Assembly: GCF_900110205.1 (NCBI RefSeq)
Contig: NZ_FOCV01000010.1
Coordinates: 1 to 64,000 of the forward strand
Direction: 5' to 3'
Length of the DNA stretch: 64,000 bases
Origin: Rhizobium tibeticum
GTDB lineage: Bacteria; Pseudomonadota; Alphaproteobacteria; Rhizobiales; Rhizobiaceae
The translations under genes and the position numbers were made by a program. This document shows, in pieces, positions 8,602 through 17,303 of the stretch; positions within the stretch are counted from its first letter, which is position 1; each line of letters begins with the position of its first letter. The notes beneath the pieces are model-generated. The model was not told the DNA's origin. It did not search any database and saw only the letters and a list, made by a program, of their open reading frames with translations.

Positions 8602-8622
8602 TGTGTCATCTCCTTGCTGGAA

Positions 8623-8637
8623 GCAGCATTGTGCTGC
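8623..8637 (-). promoter_or_regulatory. leader hairpin before the peptide gene
   Basis: A 6-bp perfect stem GCAGCA / TGCTGC with a 3-nt loop lies in the leader, seven bases upstream of the AAGGAG ribosome site of the 43-residue gene. It could protect the transcript end after processing or tune translation. Function is inferred from position only. Confidence 0.4.
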
Positions 8638-8710
8638 GGACAGCGAGAAGATGCCCCGGCGGGCGTTATTTCGGCGTGACCGAGACTCGCGCTAAGAAGG
8701 AGGTGAAACG

Positions 8711-8730
8711 CTGAAGTTGTATCGCTTCAG
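8711..8730 (-). other. inverted repeat at the regulator gene's stop
   Basis: CTGAAG / CTTCAG (6-bp arms, 8-nt loop) straddles the stop codon of the BTAD/TPR regulator gene. No T-tract follows, so full termination is unlikely. Partial uncoupling of the regulator gene from the peptide operon is possible. Confidence 0.3.
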
Positions 8731-10724
8731 GACAATCCGGCCATGCGAAGGCCGTCAATCAGCTGACGGGTGTCGTCCGGATTGCGATCCGGCACGAATT
8801 GCCAGACATCATCGGTTCGGAAATCAGGGAAATTCTCGAGGACGATGGAGGCATAGCGCGCCGCGGTTCTAAGATCGCCGTTCTTTGCATGAGCCGCGGC
8901 CAACAAACGCGAGGTTGCGGGACGGTCCTTGACACGATCCAGGACCTCGATCGCCTTCGCGTAATTTTCCTGGACGAAATGAATGCCGCCAAGATTCCAA
9001 TAGTAGTAATCCGGCGGCAGCGGATTGAGCTTGAGTGCCGCCAAACTCAACTCCAGTGCCCGATCACTCTGTCCGTCATGCAACAGCGCATCCGCATAAT
9101 CGGCGAGGATGTCGGCGTCATTCGGGTTGAGCATCTGTGCCTCGGCAAAGAAATCGAGGCTGTCGGCGAAGCGGCGGCGGTAAAGGGCCACGAAGCCCAA
9201 CTCGCGCATCGCCCGGCCACTGTTGGGGTCGCTGTCGCGCGCAAGCCAGGCCGAGCGGTCGGCGTCCTCGAGTAATTGCGTGTCCTTCATTCCGCGCACC
9301 AGCCATTCCATGCCAAGCACGCGTGCCATTCCAGCGTGCGCGGACGAGAATTTGTCATGGCGTGCAAGCGCTGATTTGAACCATTTGCGGGCCTGGCGCA
9401 GGTGCTGAAGATCAGTCTTCGAAACGAGACGCTTTCCTTCAAGGTATAAGCGATAGGCCGACGGATTGACGTCGTGCGTCATATCCAGCAGCTCGCGGCG
9501 CTCGATCGTATCGGCGAGCGTCATCACGATACGCCGCGCAAGCTGCCCGAAGGACTGATTGACCTTCTGCATCGCAAGAGGCAGGTCGATCGCCCACAGC
9601 ACCTCGGCTGTCGAAGTCTTCGTCAAACGGCAGGTCGAATAAATGTCTTCCTCGCGACCATGGATCGTGACGTATACAGTATAGTCAAACCGCAGTTCAG
9701 GTGGCGTTGGCGCAGGAATGGCGCCTGTAAGACTGCGATTGACGATTTCCAGACTGGTATGGGCGGCAATAACCTTGAAGCCGCGCTGCTGGCTCAGCCC
9801 GATCGTCACCTCTTCCAGCAAGGCGCGCCCCACGCGCTGCAGCACCGGATCCGACAAGATCGTATCCGGCGGCAGAATGAGGACGCGGGGCTGCCCGACC
9901 GGGTCGGTGGACGCGTTGCCTGATACGGCAATGGCGGAATTGGCCAGCATGGCGGGTGCGATGACCCCAAGTTCGTGAGCGAGTGCCTGCGTCACCGCAT
10001 CGGGTTCCGCACCGTAGTCGGTCTTCAGCTCACTGCGGCAGCGGAAATATGCCTGGCGCGCTGCCGCAAGATCTCCGGCCTCGACGTGCCTTTTCATCAG
10101 CGCCCTGCAAGCGACCTCGTTTGCAGGATCGGCCTCAATGAGCAACCCTGCGAGGAAGAGGATATCGCCAGACGTCCGCTTCTCCGGCGTTTCAAGCAGC
10201 GCAATGATATGTGCCTCGCGGCGCTCAGCGATGCGCTGCCTTTCCACGCCGACGCGCTCTTCGGCTTCAATTGTTGGCGCTTTGAACCCCTCGACAAGAT
10301 CACCGCGAAGCAAATCCCATGCAGGACGTGGCAACGGAGCGGCGGCATTGCTCAAGACGAGGACGTCAGCTTCCCACCCCTTGTCGTTAAACGCGACATG
10401 GGTCTTGGTCGCCTTGATGAGGCGCGGCATACCATCAGGAACGCTGCGATCGATACGAGCAAGAAGCTGGCGCAAGCTCCCGGCCCGCTGTTTGGACTGG
10501 TCCGATTGCCACAGGATGGCGCGCAGGATTTCGCGGTCCATGGAATATTGCGGCGCAGTCACCAGGAAGGCGAGCAGCGCATAGGCTTTCTCCGGCAAGG
10601 CAATCTCATGCCCTTCTGCGAAAAGCACGGGCGTTCCGAGTAGGCGCAGGACGTAGCTCTGTTTGCCTGTCACGGGCAACTCGCGATTGGAGGATCCGCC
10701 ATGAGTATAGGACCAAACAATCAC
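8727..10724 (-). CDS. SARP-like regulator: winged helix, bacterial transcriptional activator domain and TPRs
   Basis: The 665-residue cytosolic protein has an N-terminal winged-helix part (about 22-115: YVLRLLGTPVLFAEGHEIALP, then LLAFLVTAPQ, SLRQLLARI). A bacterial transcriptional activator (BTAD) domain follows (about 120-255, with DLVEGF, ADPANEVACRALMKRHVEAGD and AARQAYFRCRSELKTDYGAEP). Next is a TolB/adenylate-cyclase-associated-like segment (about 280-400). A long TPR array (about 410-640) includes PNSGRAMRELGFVALYRRRF and PNDADILADYADALLHDGQ. Such proteins activate neighbouring operons, often secondary-metabolite genes. It precedes the 43-residue peptide gene by 125 bp on the same strand and is the probable regulator of the ycaO-tfuA locus. 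The start is a GTG at 10724 without a clear ribosome site; the GTG 18 codons downstream (VTGKQSYV) is an alternative. Confidence 0.88.
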   Translation of the reverse strand: MIVWSYTHGGSSNRELPVTGKQSYVLRLLGTPVLFAEGHEIALPEKAYALLAFLVTAPQYSMDREILRAILWQSDQSKQRAGSLRQLLARIDRSVPDGMPRLIKATKTHVAFNDKGWEADVLVLSNAAAPLPRPAWDLLRGDLVEGFKAPTIEAEERVGVERQRIAERREAHIIALLETPEKRTSGDILFLAGLLIEADPANEVACRALMKRHVEAGDLAAARQAYFRCRSELKTDYGAEPDAVTQALAHELGVIAPAMLANSAIAVSGNASTDPVGQPRVLILPPDTILSDPVLQRVGRALLEEVTIGLSQQRGFKVIAAHTSLEIVNRSLTGAIPAPTPPELRFDYTVYVTIHGREEDIYSTCRLTKTSTAEVLWAIDLPLAMQKVNQSFGQLARRIVMTLADTIERRELLDMTHDVNPSAYRLYLEGKRLVSKTDLQHLRQARKWFKSALARHDKFSSAHAGMARVLGMEWLVRGMKDTQLLEDADRSAWLARDSDPNSGRAMRELGFVALYRRRFADSLDFFAEAQMLNPNDADILADYADALLHDGQSDRALELSLAALKLNPLPPDYYYWNLGGIHFVQENYAKAIEVLDRVKDRPATSRLLAAAHAKNGDLRTAARYASIVLENFPDFRTDDVWQFVPDRNPDDTRQLIDGLRMAGLS

Positions 10725-10851
10725 AACGCAAAAGGATTATGCTTGTTCGGTTGAAGTTTTCAACCGCTGGCTGATTTTGGTGGATGACTGCGGCGAACGC
10801 ATGCCGACCCGAAGGCTGTTTCGGTGGAAATGTCAGCGTCAACTAGACCAA

Positions 10852-10890
10852 TAACAAGAAAAATGGCGCCGATCAGTCGATCGGCGCCAT
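10852..10890 (-). terminator. Rho-independent terminator of glnII
   Basis: A 12-bp perfect stem (ATGGCGCCGATC at 10863-10874 with GATCGGCGCCAT at 10879-10890, 4-nt loop) is followed on the minus strand by TTTTTCTTGTTATT. It begins 24 bp after the glnII stop codon. This is a textbook intrinsic terminator. Confidence 0.9.
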
Positions 10891-10914
10891 CATATGCAAC
10901 GCGGAATTGGTAAC

Positions 10915-11955
10915 TTAGGCAGCTGCCGAAGCAAAACCGGCGGTCGGAACTTCCGAGATCGTCTTTAGAACCTGCGAAGCGATCTGGTAGGGGCAACCTT
11001 GAGAATTCGGGCGACGATCTTCCAGGTAACCGCGATAGTCGTTCTTGACGAAGGAGTGCGGAACGCGGATCGAGGCACCACGATCGGCAACACCGTAGGA
11101 GAACTTGTTCCACGGAGCCGTTTCATGCTTGCCGGTCAGGCGCTTGTCGTTGTCCGGGCCGTAAACGTTGATGTGGTCCATCAGGTTCTTGTCGAACTGC
11201 GCCATCAGAGCTTCGAAATAAGCCTTGCCGCCGACTTCGCGCATGAACTTGGTCGAGAAGTTGCAGTGCATGCCCGAACCGTTCCAGTCGGTATCGCCGA
11301 GCGGCTTGCAGTGATACTCGATGTCGATGCCGTACTTTTCCGTGAGGCGCTGCAGCAGGTAGCGTGCCATCCAGATCTGGTCGGCGGCCTTCTTTGAGCC
11401 CTTGCCGAAAATCTGGAACTCCCACTGACCCTTGGCCACTTCGGCGTTGATGCCTTCATGATTGATGCCGGCTGCGAGGCACAGGTCGAGGTGCTCTTCA
11501 ACGATCTCGCGGGCAATCGAGCCGACGTTCGAGTAGCCGACGCCGGTGTAGTACGGGCCCTGCGGAGCCGGGTAGCCGCTTTCGGGGAAGCCGAGCGGAC
11601 GACCGTTCTCGTAAAAGAAGTATTCCTGCTCGAAGCCGAACCAGGCGTCCTCGTCGTCGAGGATGGTGGCGCGGCTGTTGGACTGATGCGGGGTGACGCC
11701 ATCCGGCATCATGACTTCGCACATGACGAGAACGCCGTTTGTGCGAGCCGGGTCCGGATAGAGCGCGACGGGCTTTAGCACGCAATCGGAGCTGCGGCCT
11801 TCTGCCTGCATCGTCGACGAACCGTCGAAGCCCCAGAGCGGAAGCTGCTCAAGCGTCGGAAAAGCGTCGAATTCCTTGATCTGCGTCTTGCCGCGGAGAT
11901 TTGGTACCGGGGTGTACCCATCGAGCCAGATGTACTCGAGCTTATACTTGGTCAT
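10915..11955 (-). CDS. glnII: glutamine synthetase type II, GlnII
   Basis: GlnII forms glutamine from glutamate, ammonia and ATP in the cytosol. It is the eukaryote-like, octameric isoenzyme that rhizobia and actinobacteria carry beside GlnA. The 346-residue length is typical. Seen in the sequence are WLDGYTPVPNLRGKT near the start, LPLWGFDGSST, WFGFEQEYFF, GINAEVAKGQWEFQ, DWNGSGMHCNFSTK, GKHETAPWNKFSYGVADRGASIR and the C-terminal LEDRRPNSQGCPYQIAS. I chose ATG 11955 (MTKYKLEYIW), which has GAGAGA upstream, over a TTG 15 nt earlier. A sigma-54 promoter upstream implies nitrogen (NtrC) control, and a strong terminator follows. Confidence 0.98.
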   Translation of the reverse strand: MTKYKLEYIWLDGYTPVPNLRGKTQIKEFDAFPTLEQLPLWGFDGSSTMQAEGRSSDCVLKPVALYPDPARTNGVLVMCEVMMPDGVTPHQSNSRATILDDEDAWFGFEQEYFFYENGRPLGFPESGYPAPQGPYYTGVGYSNVGSIAREIVEEHLDLCLAAGINHEGINAEVAKGQWEFQIFGKGSKKAADQIWMARYLLQRLTEKYGIDIEYHCKPLGDTDWNGSGMHCNFSTKFMREVGGKAYFEALMAQFDKNLMDHINVYGPDNDKRLTGKHETAPWNKFSYGVADRGASIRVPHSFVKNDYRGYLEDRRPNSQGCPYQIASQVLKTISEVPTAGFASAAA

Positions 11956-12045
11956 TTGCGATTCTCTCAAACATAAATCGTGAGCAAATCCTCACGCGGA
12001 TCCGACCGTTGCGACGACCGGACCGCGAAGGGATGCCAAACCATA

Positions 12046-12061
12046 TGCACGTTGCGTGCCA
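12046..12061 (-). promoter_or_regulatory. sigma-54 (RpoN) promoter of glnII
   Basis: On the minus strand TGGCACGCAACGTGCA has the invariant GG and GC dinucleotides exactly 10 bp apart. The -24 half is perfect (TGGCAC) and the -12 half is TGCA. It lies about 90 bp before the glnII start. NtrC-activated sigma-54 transcription of glnII is established in rhizobia. I did not find a clear NtrC enhancer pair upstream. Confidence 0.8.
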
Positions 12062-12448
12062 GTTTATGAGCGATGCCGTCGCGAGCAATTTGGGATCGTC
12101 TGATAGAGCCGTAGGGCAGGTTTGGCCGGCGGCACTTGCGGAGCGCGGAACTAACAGCGGACTCAATCAGTTAGTCGCCGGAGGAATTTGTTGTACGTGA
12201 GTTTCCAAGGGCCAGTGAAAGCCGACCAAGGCGCGCGACATTTTTTCGCAAGTCAACTACACTGATTATTATTTATGCAGATGATTATCTTTTATACTCG
12301 ATGAGATTCTGTTTCAAATGACAGCAGATTTAAGTGCCCATAATTGCAACAAATATTGCACTTTTTTCAATCAGATCGCGCAAATCCTGTGCAAAGCTGC
12401 TATGGTGATGACAACGTCCTCGGGCGTGGATGAACAAGGAGGCATTGA
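12062..12448. other. divergent glnII / DUF2735 upstream region
   Basis: This stretch between the sigma-54 promoter and the DUF2735 gene has no coding frame I can support. Its centre (about 12240-12370) is AT-rich compared with the surroundings, as expected for promoters and enhancers serving both directions. No second sigma-54 element with correct GG-N10-GC spacing was found on the plus strand. Confidence 0.5.
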
Positions 12449-12649
12449 ATGGCCATTGGTGTGCATCACGAGACGGCAAAGATTTACGCCTTTCCCAAGC
12501 GCTTCGCTGCGACAGAGCGTCGCCCGGCGGTTGATATTGAACGGGATATTACCCCGTCCGTCTACGAAAGTTGCTGGTATCACGACGAGGCGATCAAAGA
12601 AGCCGCAGAGCCAGCACAGCCGAAGTTCACACCCCGCATTGTGGATTGA
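12449..12649 (+). CDS. DUF2735-family small protein
   Basis: The 66-residue protein begins MAIGVHHETAKIYAFPKRF, containing the ETAKIYxFP motif that defines the alphaproteobacterial DUF2735 family. The rest is acidic and probably disordered (EESxCWYHDEAIKEAA-type region at about 38-55). No enzymatic motif or membrane segment is present. The ATG has a strong AAGGAGG site 6 nt upstream. Members often sit beside glnII in rhizobia, as here (divergent, about 490 bp apart), which suggests a link to nitrogen control. Function is unknown. Confidence 0.85.
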   Translation: MAIGVHHETAKIYAFPKRFAATERRPAVDIERDITPSVYESCWYHDEAIKEAAEPAQPKFTPRIVD

Positions 12650-12859
12650 TCTTTCCTCTGATCGTGCCGTCACCATGGTGACGGCGTATAAATTCCGGGT
12701 TCGACGGCCTTGTCTGCTCGGAGAGTGGGCGCCCGGAACAATATGCACATAGCACCTTTAAACCCGAGCGCCGGGCTCCGAACCCCACGACGACACTCTT
12801 GCACATGGCGCTTTCGCGGGCCATGAGAGGCCTTCGATATCGATCCTGGGCGATTTTTG

Positions 12860-14071
12860 ATGGTCAAAAAGCAAATCGCGATCCTCGGCGGCGGCCCGGC
12901 AGGCCTGACGGCTGCCGAAAGCCTGTCATCGCTCGGGCACGTGGTCACGGTCTATGAAGCCATGCCGACGGTTGCACGGAAACTTCTCCTTGCCGGCAAG
13001 TCCGGGCTGAACATTACCCATTCCGAGGATTACGACCGCTTCGCGTCACGCTTCGGCGCGTCGAACGCCCGCCTCCGCGAAGCGCTCGATGGCTTCGAGC
13101 CGTCCGAGGTTAGGGCCTGGGCGGCGGGACTCGGTGCCGAAACATTCGTGGGATCCTCGGGGCGGGTGTTTCCGACGGCAATGAAAGCTTCGCCGCTTCT
13201 TCGCGCCTGGCTGCGAAGACTTGAGGCACAGGGCGTTCGGATCCTGACACGGCATCGCTGGCTGGGATTTTCGGACGGGGGCTACGTGATCGCAACGCCC
13301 GAGGGTACACATGTGATCCAGCCGGACGCGGCCCTGCTGGCGCTTGGCGGGAAGAGCTGGCCTCGGCTCGGCTCCGATGCCGGCTGGCTGCCTTGGCTCA
13401 GAGAGAAAGGCATCGCAGTCGATGACTTTCAGCCCGCCAATTGCGGCTTCGATGTGGATTGGAGCGACCATCTGCGGCGGGGGTTTTCCGGTGAACCGGT
13501 CAAATCGGTCACGGCGACCTCGACAGCCGGTACCATTCCAGGAGAATTCGTCGTCACCCGGCATGGCATCGAAGGCAGCCTCGTCTACGCTCACGCTGCC
13601 GCGTTGAGGAGGAGCTTAGCGGCCGGGCAAACCACAACCCTTGACGTCGACTTGACGCCGGGACGCGCACAGGATCGCATCGCCCGTGAGCTTGGAAAGC
13701 AAGATCCGAAAGCTAGTTTGTCAAACCGGCTTCGAAAGGCTGCCGGCATCGACGGTGTGAAGGTGGCTCTTCTACGTGAACTCGCAGGTTCCGCGAACCT
13801 CGGCGACCCTCATCAATTGGCCGGTCTAATCAAGGCGCTGCCGATCCCCGTTCAAAGACCCCGCCCGATCGCCGAGGCGATTTCCTCGGCAGGCGGCGTC
13901 ATATGGGATGAAATTGATCGGAGCTACATGCTGAAGGCGCTGCCCGGCCTCTTCGTCGCCGGTGAGATGATCGATTGGGAAGCACCGACCGGCGGCTATC
14001 TCTTGACGGCATGCTTCGCCAGCGGGCGTGCCGCCGCCCTTGGGATCGAGGCCTGGCTCAGCAGGGCCTAA
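12860..14071 (+). CDS. HI0933/TIGR03862-family flavoprotein
   Basis: This is a 403-residue NAD(P)/FAD-dependent oxidoreductase-like protein. The N-terminal Rossmann motif is IAILGGGPAGLTAAE (about 5-19), followed by the family motif KLLLAGKSGLNITHSE, with ALLALGGKSWPRLGSD in the middle and FVAGEMIDWEAPTGGYLL near the C-terminus closing the flavin site. The last motif is typical of HI0933-like proteins (YhiN relatives), whose substrate is unknown. I used ATG 12860; a TTG three bases upstream is in frame but unnecessary. It has no obvious operon partner and converges with panB. Confidence 0.85.
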   Translation: MVKKQIAILGGGPAGLTAAESLSSLGHVVTVYEAMPTVARKLLLAGKSGLNITHSEDYDRFASRFGASNARLREALDGFEPSEVRAWAAGLGAETFVGSSGRVFPTAMKASPLLRAWLRRLEAQGVRILTRHRWLGFSDGGYVIATPEGTHVIQPDAALLALGGKSWPRLGSDAGWLPWLREKGIAVDDFQPANCGFDVDWSDHLRRGFSGEPVKSVTATSTAGTIPGEFVVTRHGIEGSLVYAHAAALRRSLAAGQTTTLDVDLTPGRAQDRIARELGKQDPKASLSNRLRKAAGIDGVKVALLRELAGSANLGDPHQLAGLIKALPIPVQRPRPIAEAISSAGGVIWDEIDRSYMLKALPGLFVAGEMIDWEAPTGGYLLTACFASGRAAALGIEAWLSRA

Positions 14072-14411
14072 AGGTCGGCTATCAACGTCCGACATCACAG
14101 ATGTGGTGGCTGCCCGCCTAAGGGCCGCGTCCTCGCTTGGAAGAGCACTCAAGCAGACGCGCAGGCACAATTTTCGCCCACCTTCCCGACAGTGGGCCAT
14201 CACGGAGCACTGCCCCATGAGATCGATCAGGCGATGGAGCGGCCCTTTTTGCCCTCGATGATATGGCAGGACTGAGATTGAAGGCCGGCGTCTGCTTGCT
14301 GAAGTGTCGCGGCTTGCCAGTGACATCGACGTGGTCATGATCAACCACCCGGCTTCCCGCCCACAAGGGCGGATCATGCTCGTCACTGCAATCCGGCCTG
14401 AGGAGCGAGCC
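14072..14411. other. gene-free stretch between convergent genes
   Basis: This is 340 bp between the flavoprotein gene and panB. The minus strand is open for a long way, but the translation is Arg/Ser-rich with no recognisable motif and overlaps both neighbours. No terminator with a T-tract was seen. Confidence 0.5.
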
Positions 14412-15233
14412 CTACCGCTTCGGTTGAAACGTATGCTCCTTGGCCGGAAATTGGCCAGTTCGGACCTCCTCGGCGTAGGCCTCAGCGGCTTGAGAGACGA
14501 GCGGGCCCAGATTAGCAAACCGTTTGACGAAACGCGGCATGAAGTCGTTGAAAAGACCGAGCATGTCGTCCGACACCAGCACCTGCCCGTCGCAGGCAGG
14601 CGACGCGCCAATGCCGATGGTTGGCACGCCAAGCGAAGCAGTGATGTCGCGGGCAACGGGTTCGACAGTTCCCTCGACAACAACCGCAAAGGCACCGGCC
14701 TCGGCGACGGCCAGAGCATCGCGTCGAATCTTCGCCGCCTCCTCATCTGAGTGTCCGAGCGAGCGAAAGCCACCGGCCGTGTTGACAAGCTGCGGCATGA
14801 GCCCAACGTGAGCGAAAACTGGAACCCCTCTTGCGGTCAGGAAGGCGATCGTCGCCGCCATTTCCTCCCCGCCCTCCAGCTTGACGCCATCGCAGCCGGT
14901 CTCCTGCATCAGCCGCACGGCGCTGCGAAACGCCTGTTCCTTTGATTCCTGGTAACTGCCGAAGGGAAGATCAACGATGACGCAGGCATGCGACGCGCCG
15001 CGCATGACGGCACGGCCATGGGCAACCATCATGTCGAGGGTCACTCCAACCGTCGTTTCCATGCCGTAAAGCACCATGCCGAGAGAATCGCCGACAAGGA
15101 GAAGGTCGCAGTGGGGATCGAGCAGGCGGGCGATCGGCGTCGTGTAGGCCGTCAGGCAGACGACGCGGTCCTTGCCCTTCATCGCTCGGATCGAGGCCGT
15201 TGTCAGCCGCTTCTGCTTGCTATGGGTGCTCAC
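14412..15233 (-). CDS. panB: 3-methyl-2-oxobutanoate hydroxymethyltransferase, PanB
   Basis: PanB transfers a hydroxymethyl group from methylene-tetrahydrofolate to alpha-ketoisovalerate, giving ketopantoate for pantothenate and CoA synthesis. The 273-residue protein shows [24 protein letters not shown] in the first third, the metal/substrate segment [36 protein letters not shown], and [21 protein letters not shown] before the C-terminal FVKRFANLG. The start is GTG 15233, which overlaps the panC stop by one base, so panC-panB form a coupled operon. Confidence 0.96.
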   Translation of the reverse strand: MSTHSKQKRLTTASIRAMKGKDRVVCLTAYTTPIARLLDPHCDLLLVGDSLGMVLYGMETTVGVTLDMMVAHGRAVMRGASHACVIVDLPFGSYQESKEQAFRSAVRLMQETGCDGVKLEGGEEMAATIAFLTARGVPVFAHVGLMPQLVNTAGGFRSLGHSDEEAAKIRRDALAVAEAGAFAVVVEGTVEPVARDITASLGVPTIGIGASPACDGQVLVSDDMLGLFNDFMPRFVKRFANLGPLVSQAAEAYAEEVRTGQFPAKEHTFQPKR

Positions 15234-16108
15234 TATGCCGCCCTCGAATTCTTGATTGATTTGAGCCCGATGACCCTATTGTCGAGAAGCCGAGTGGTGC
15301 CGATGCGCACAAAAAGTGCGACAAGCGCAGACACCGATTGCAGCGAAGACAAGCGCTCAAGGGTTTCAGGATGGCGTACGGCGACCACTTCGGGTGTGGC
15401 GAGCGGCTCTGCTGCGATGAACTGCCTCAACGCGGCCTCCAATTCTTCGGGGCTATCGCAGCCCTTCGCATAGAGCCGCTCGGCTTCTGCCAGGGCATTT
15501 GGCACGACAACGGCCGCGGCCCGTTCCCGCGCGCTGAGGTAGACATTGCGCGACGAGCAAGCAAGCCCGTCGGCTTCTCGCACAGTCGGCACGGCAACGA
15601 TGCCAACCGGTAGAGCGAGATCCTCGGTCATCCGCTTGATCAGCGCCACTTGCTGGTAGTCCTTCTCGCCAAAATAGGCGCGATCGGGCTGCACGAGGTT
15701 GAAAAGTTTCGTGACGACGGTCGCCACACCCGCGAAATGTCCCGGCCGGACCTCCCCTTCGAGCTTGTTTGCGAGCGTTGGAACATCGACAAGCGTCAGC
15801 ATCGGTCGTGGATACATTTCGCTGACCTCGGGTGCAAACAGGACATCAACGCCGGCAGCCTCGAGCATTGCGCTGTCACGCGCCAGATCACGCGGGTACT
15901 GGGTCAGGTCTTCATTGGCGCCGAACTGCAGCGGGTTGACGAAGATCGATACAACGCTCACTTCGTTTTCGGCGCGCGCGCGCGCGACCAACTCCATGTG
16001 ACCGACATGCAGGAATCCCATGGTCGGCACAAAGCCGATCGTCTTGCCGTTACGCCGATAAGCGCGAAGCTGATCACGCAATTCTGCGATCGTACGGATC
16101 GTGCGCAT
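15233..16108 (-). CDS. panC: pantothenate synthetase (pantoate-beta-alanine ligase), PanC
   Basis: PanC joins pantoate and beta-alanine with ATP. The 291-residue protein has the nucleotidyltransferase-type ATP motifs [16 protein letters not shown] (about 25-40) and, later, the KMSKS-like [28 protein letters not shown] and YFGEKDYQQ lie between them. I chose ATG 16108 because it begins [13 protein letters not shown] and has GGAGGAGG upstream; the longer frame adds 42 residues of non-conserved leader. It is the first gene of the panCB operon. In several rhizobia panCB is carried on a secondary replicon, consistent with the context here. Confidence 0.96.
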   Translation of the reverse strand: MRTIRTIAELRDQLRAYRRNGKTIGFVPTMGFLHVGHMELVARARAENEVSVVSIFVNPLQFGANEDLTQYPRDLARDSAMLEAAGVDVLFAPEVSEMYPRPMLTLVDVPTLANKLEGEVRPGHFAGVATVVTKLFNLVQPDRAYFGEKDYQQVALIKRMTEDLALPVGIVAVPTVREADGLACSSRNVYLSARERAAAVVVPNALAEAERLYAKGCDSPEELEAALRQFIAAEPLATPEVVAVRHPETLERLSSLQSVSALVALFVRIGTTRLLDNRVIGLKSIKNSRAA

Positions 16109-16614
16109 AAAACCTCCTCCGAATTCCCCGAAGCCTGAGCGCAGGCCGGACAAATGGTGGCGGATAGAACGCGATTTGACGAAATGCGTCAACGCGACTG
16201 CGCGATTATAACGATTAAGCAGGAGGCTGGGCATGTGTATTCTTCGTATTTCGGTAACGGCCCCTCAGCCTTCGCAGTTGAGCAGGCTGACTTTATCGCT
16301 CTTTCATGCGAATCGGCGTCAGTGTTGATGATCTGCAACGCCACATCGGATGCGGGATCCGTTGTGACGGCGTCACCTCCGGGACGAGACACTAGCGGGG
16401 ATAGTTGCGCTAATCTGATGCAATTGCCCGCATGTCCAAGGTTTTTGATATCTCGGAACGTCCTATCAAAATGCCTGGCCCAGTCCGCCATTCGCTCGTG
16501 CGACTTTGTTTATTCTTTTTGTCCAAACTCCGCCCCAGTGATGGTAGAAGAATTCCCCGATGGACGGAATGCCCTTCATGGGTGTCACGGCAATGTCCGA
16601 ACAGCGACGGAGGG
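16109..16614. other. divergent panC / J-protein upstream region
   Basis: Just over 500 bp with overlapping short frames on both strands, none with a convincing ribosome site or recognisable domain. It must hold the panC promoter and the promoter of the J-domain gene. I see no clear operator, riboswitch-like structure or repeat. Confidence 0.5.
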
Positions 16615-17283
16615 ATGGTGACCAATCCTTATGAGATTCTCGGGGTCCGGCGAGATGCAACCGACGACCAGGTGAAGGCCGCGTATCGGCGTCGCGCCAA
16701 GACGACGCATCCGGACTCCGGCGGCGACCCGGATGCGTTCAGCCGTGTCCAGAAGGCCTACGAGCTTCTGTTGGATCCGGTCCGCCGAAAGGTGTTTGAT
16801 GACACGGGCTATGATGTCGAGCTCGCCGATCCCATCGACTTGCAGGCCTTGATGGTGATCGAAAAGCTCGTCAATCAGCTAACCTTGGATGAGCGCGAGC
16901 CAGGCACATTTGATCCGCTCGCCCGCATGCGCTCCGACCTTTCGGAGGAAATGCGCAAGGCGCGTTTCAGCAAGCGCGAACTCGAGCGTCACGCCTCACG
17001 CATAGAGCATCATCTGGAACGGCTGGAAAAGCGACCGGCGACCGATATCCTCGGCTCCATGTTGCGCGCCCGTATCAAGGCAATTTCGGCGGCGATCGGC
17101 GAAACCGAGGCCAAGATCAAGGCCAACGAACGCGCATGCGAAATGCTCTACGATTATGCTTATGAAGTCGACGTTCACGAAGGCGAGGAAGGCCTCGCTG
17201 TCGAGGATCAGTCAGCGCCGGCCCTGCGCAACAAGCGGGACGATCGCCCGCTTTGGGTCGTCCCCGCCGCTCAAGAAGGTTGA
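16615..17283 (+). CDS. DnaJ-domain (J-domain) protein
   Basis: The 222-residue protein opens with a J domain (about 1-65: NPYEILGVRRDATDDQVKAAYRR, HPDSGGDPDAFSRVQKAYELLLD) including the invariant HPD that stimulates DnaK ATPase activity. There is no Gly/Phe-rich region, zinc finger or DnaJ C-terminal domain. The remaining 150 residues are highly charged and probably helical coiled coil (KRELERHASRIEHHLERLEK), so it is a specialised co-chaperone. ATG 16615 follows GACGGAGGG; the frame extends 61 codons upstream without support. It converges with the Tim44-like gene. Confidence 0.88.
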   Translation: MVTNPYEILGVRRDATDDQVKAAYRRRAKTTHPDSGGDPDAFSRVQKAYELLLDPVRRKVFDDTGYDVELADPIDLQALMVIEKLVNQLTLDEREPGTFDPLARMRSDLSEEMRKARFSKRELERHASRIEHHLERLEKRPATDILGSMLRARIKAISAAIGETEAKIKANERACEMLYDYAYEVDVHEGEEGLAVEDQSAPALRNKRDDRPLWVVPAAQEG

Positions 17284-17303
17284 AGGGCATTCGCCGCGTG
17301 GGT

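Noticed and set aside
12062-12250. NtrC enhancer pair for glnII
   Set aside because: No GCAC-N-GTGC type pair with proper spacing was found on reading both strands.
13826-14806. 326-codon minus-strand frame across the flavoprotein-panB gap
   Set aside because: It overlaps two well-supported genes, is Ser/Arg-rich and has no motif or ribosome site.
16189-16491. 100-codon minus-strand frame upstream of panC
   Set aside because: It has no recognisable family, ribosome site or conserved pattern, and lies in a region expected to be regulatory.
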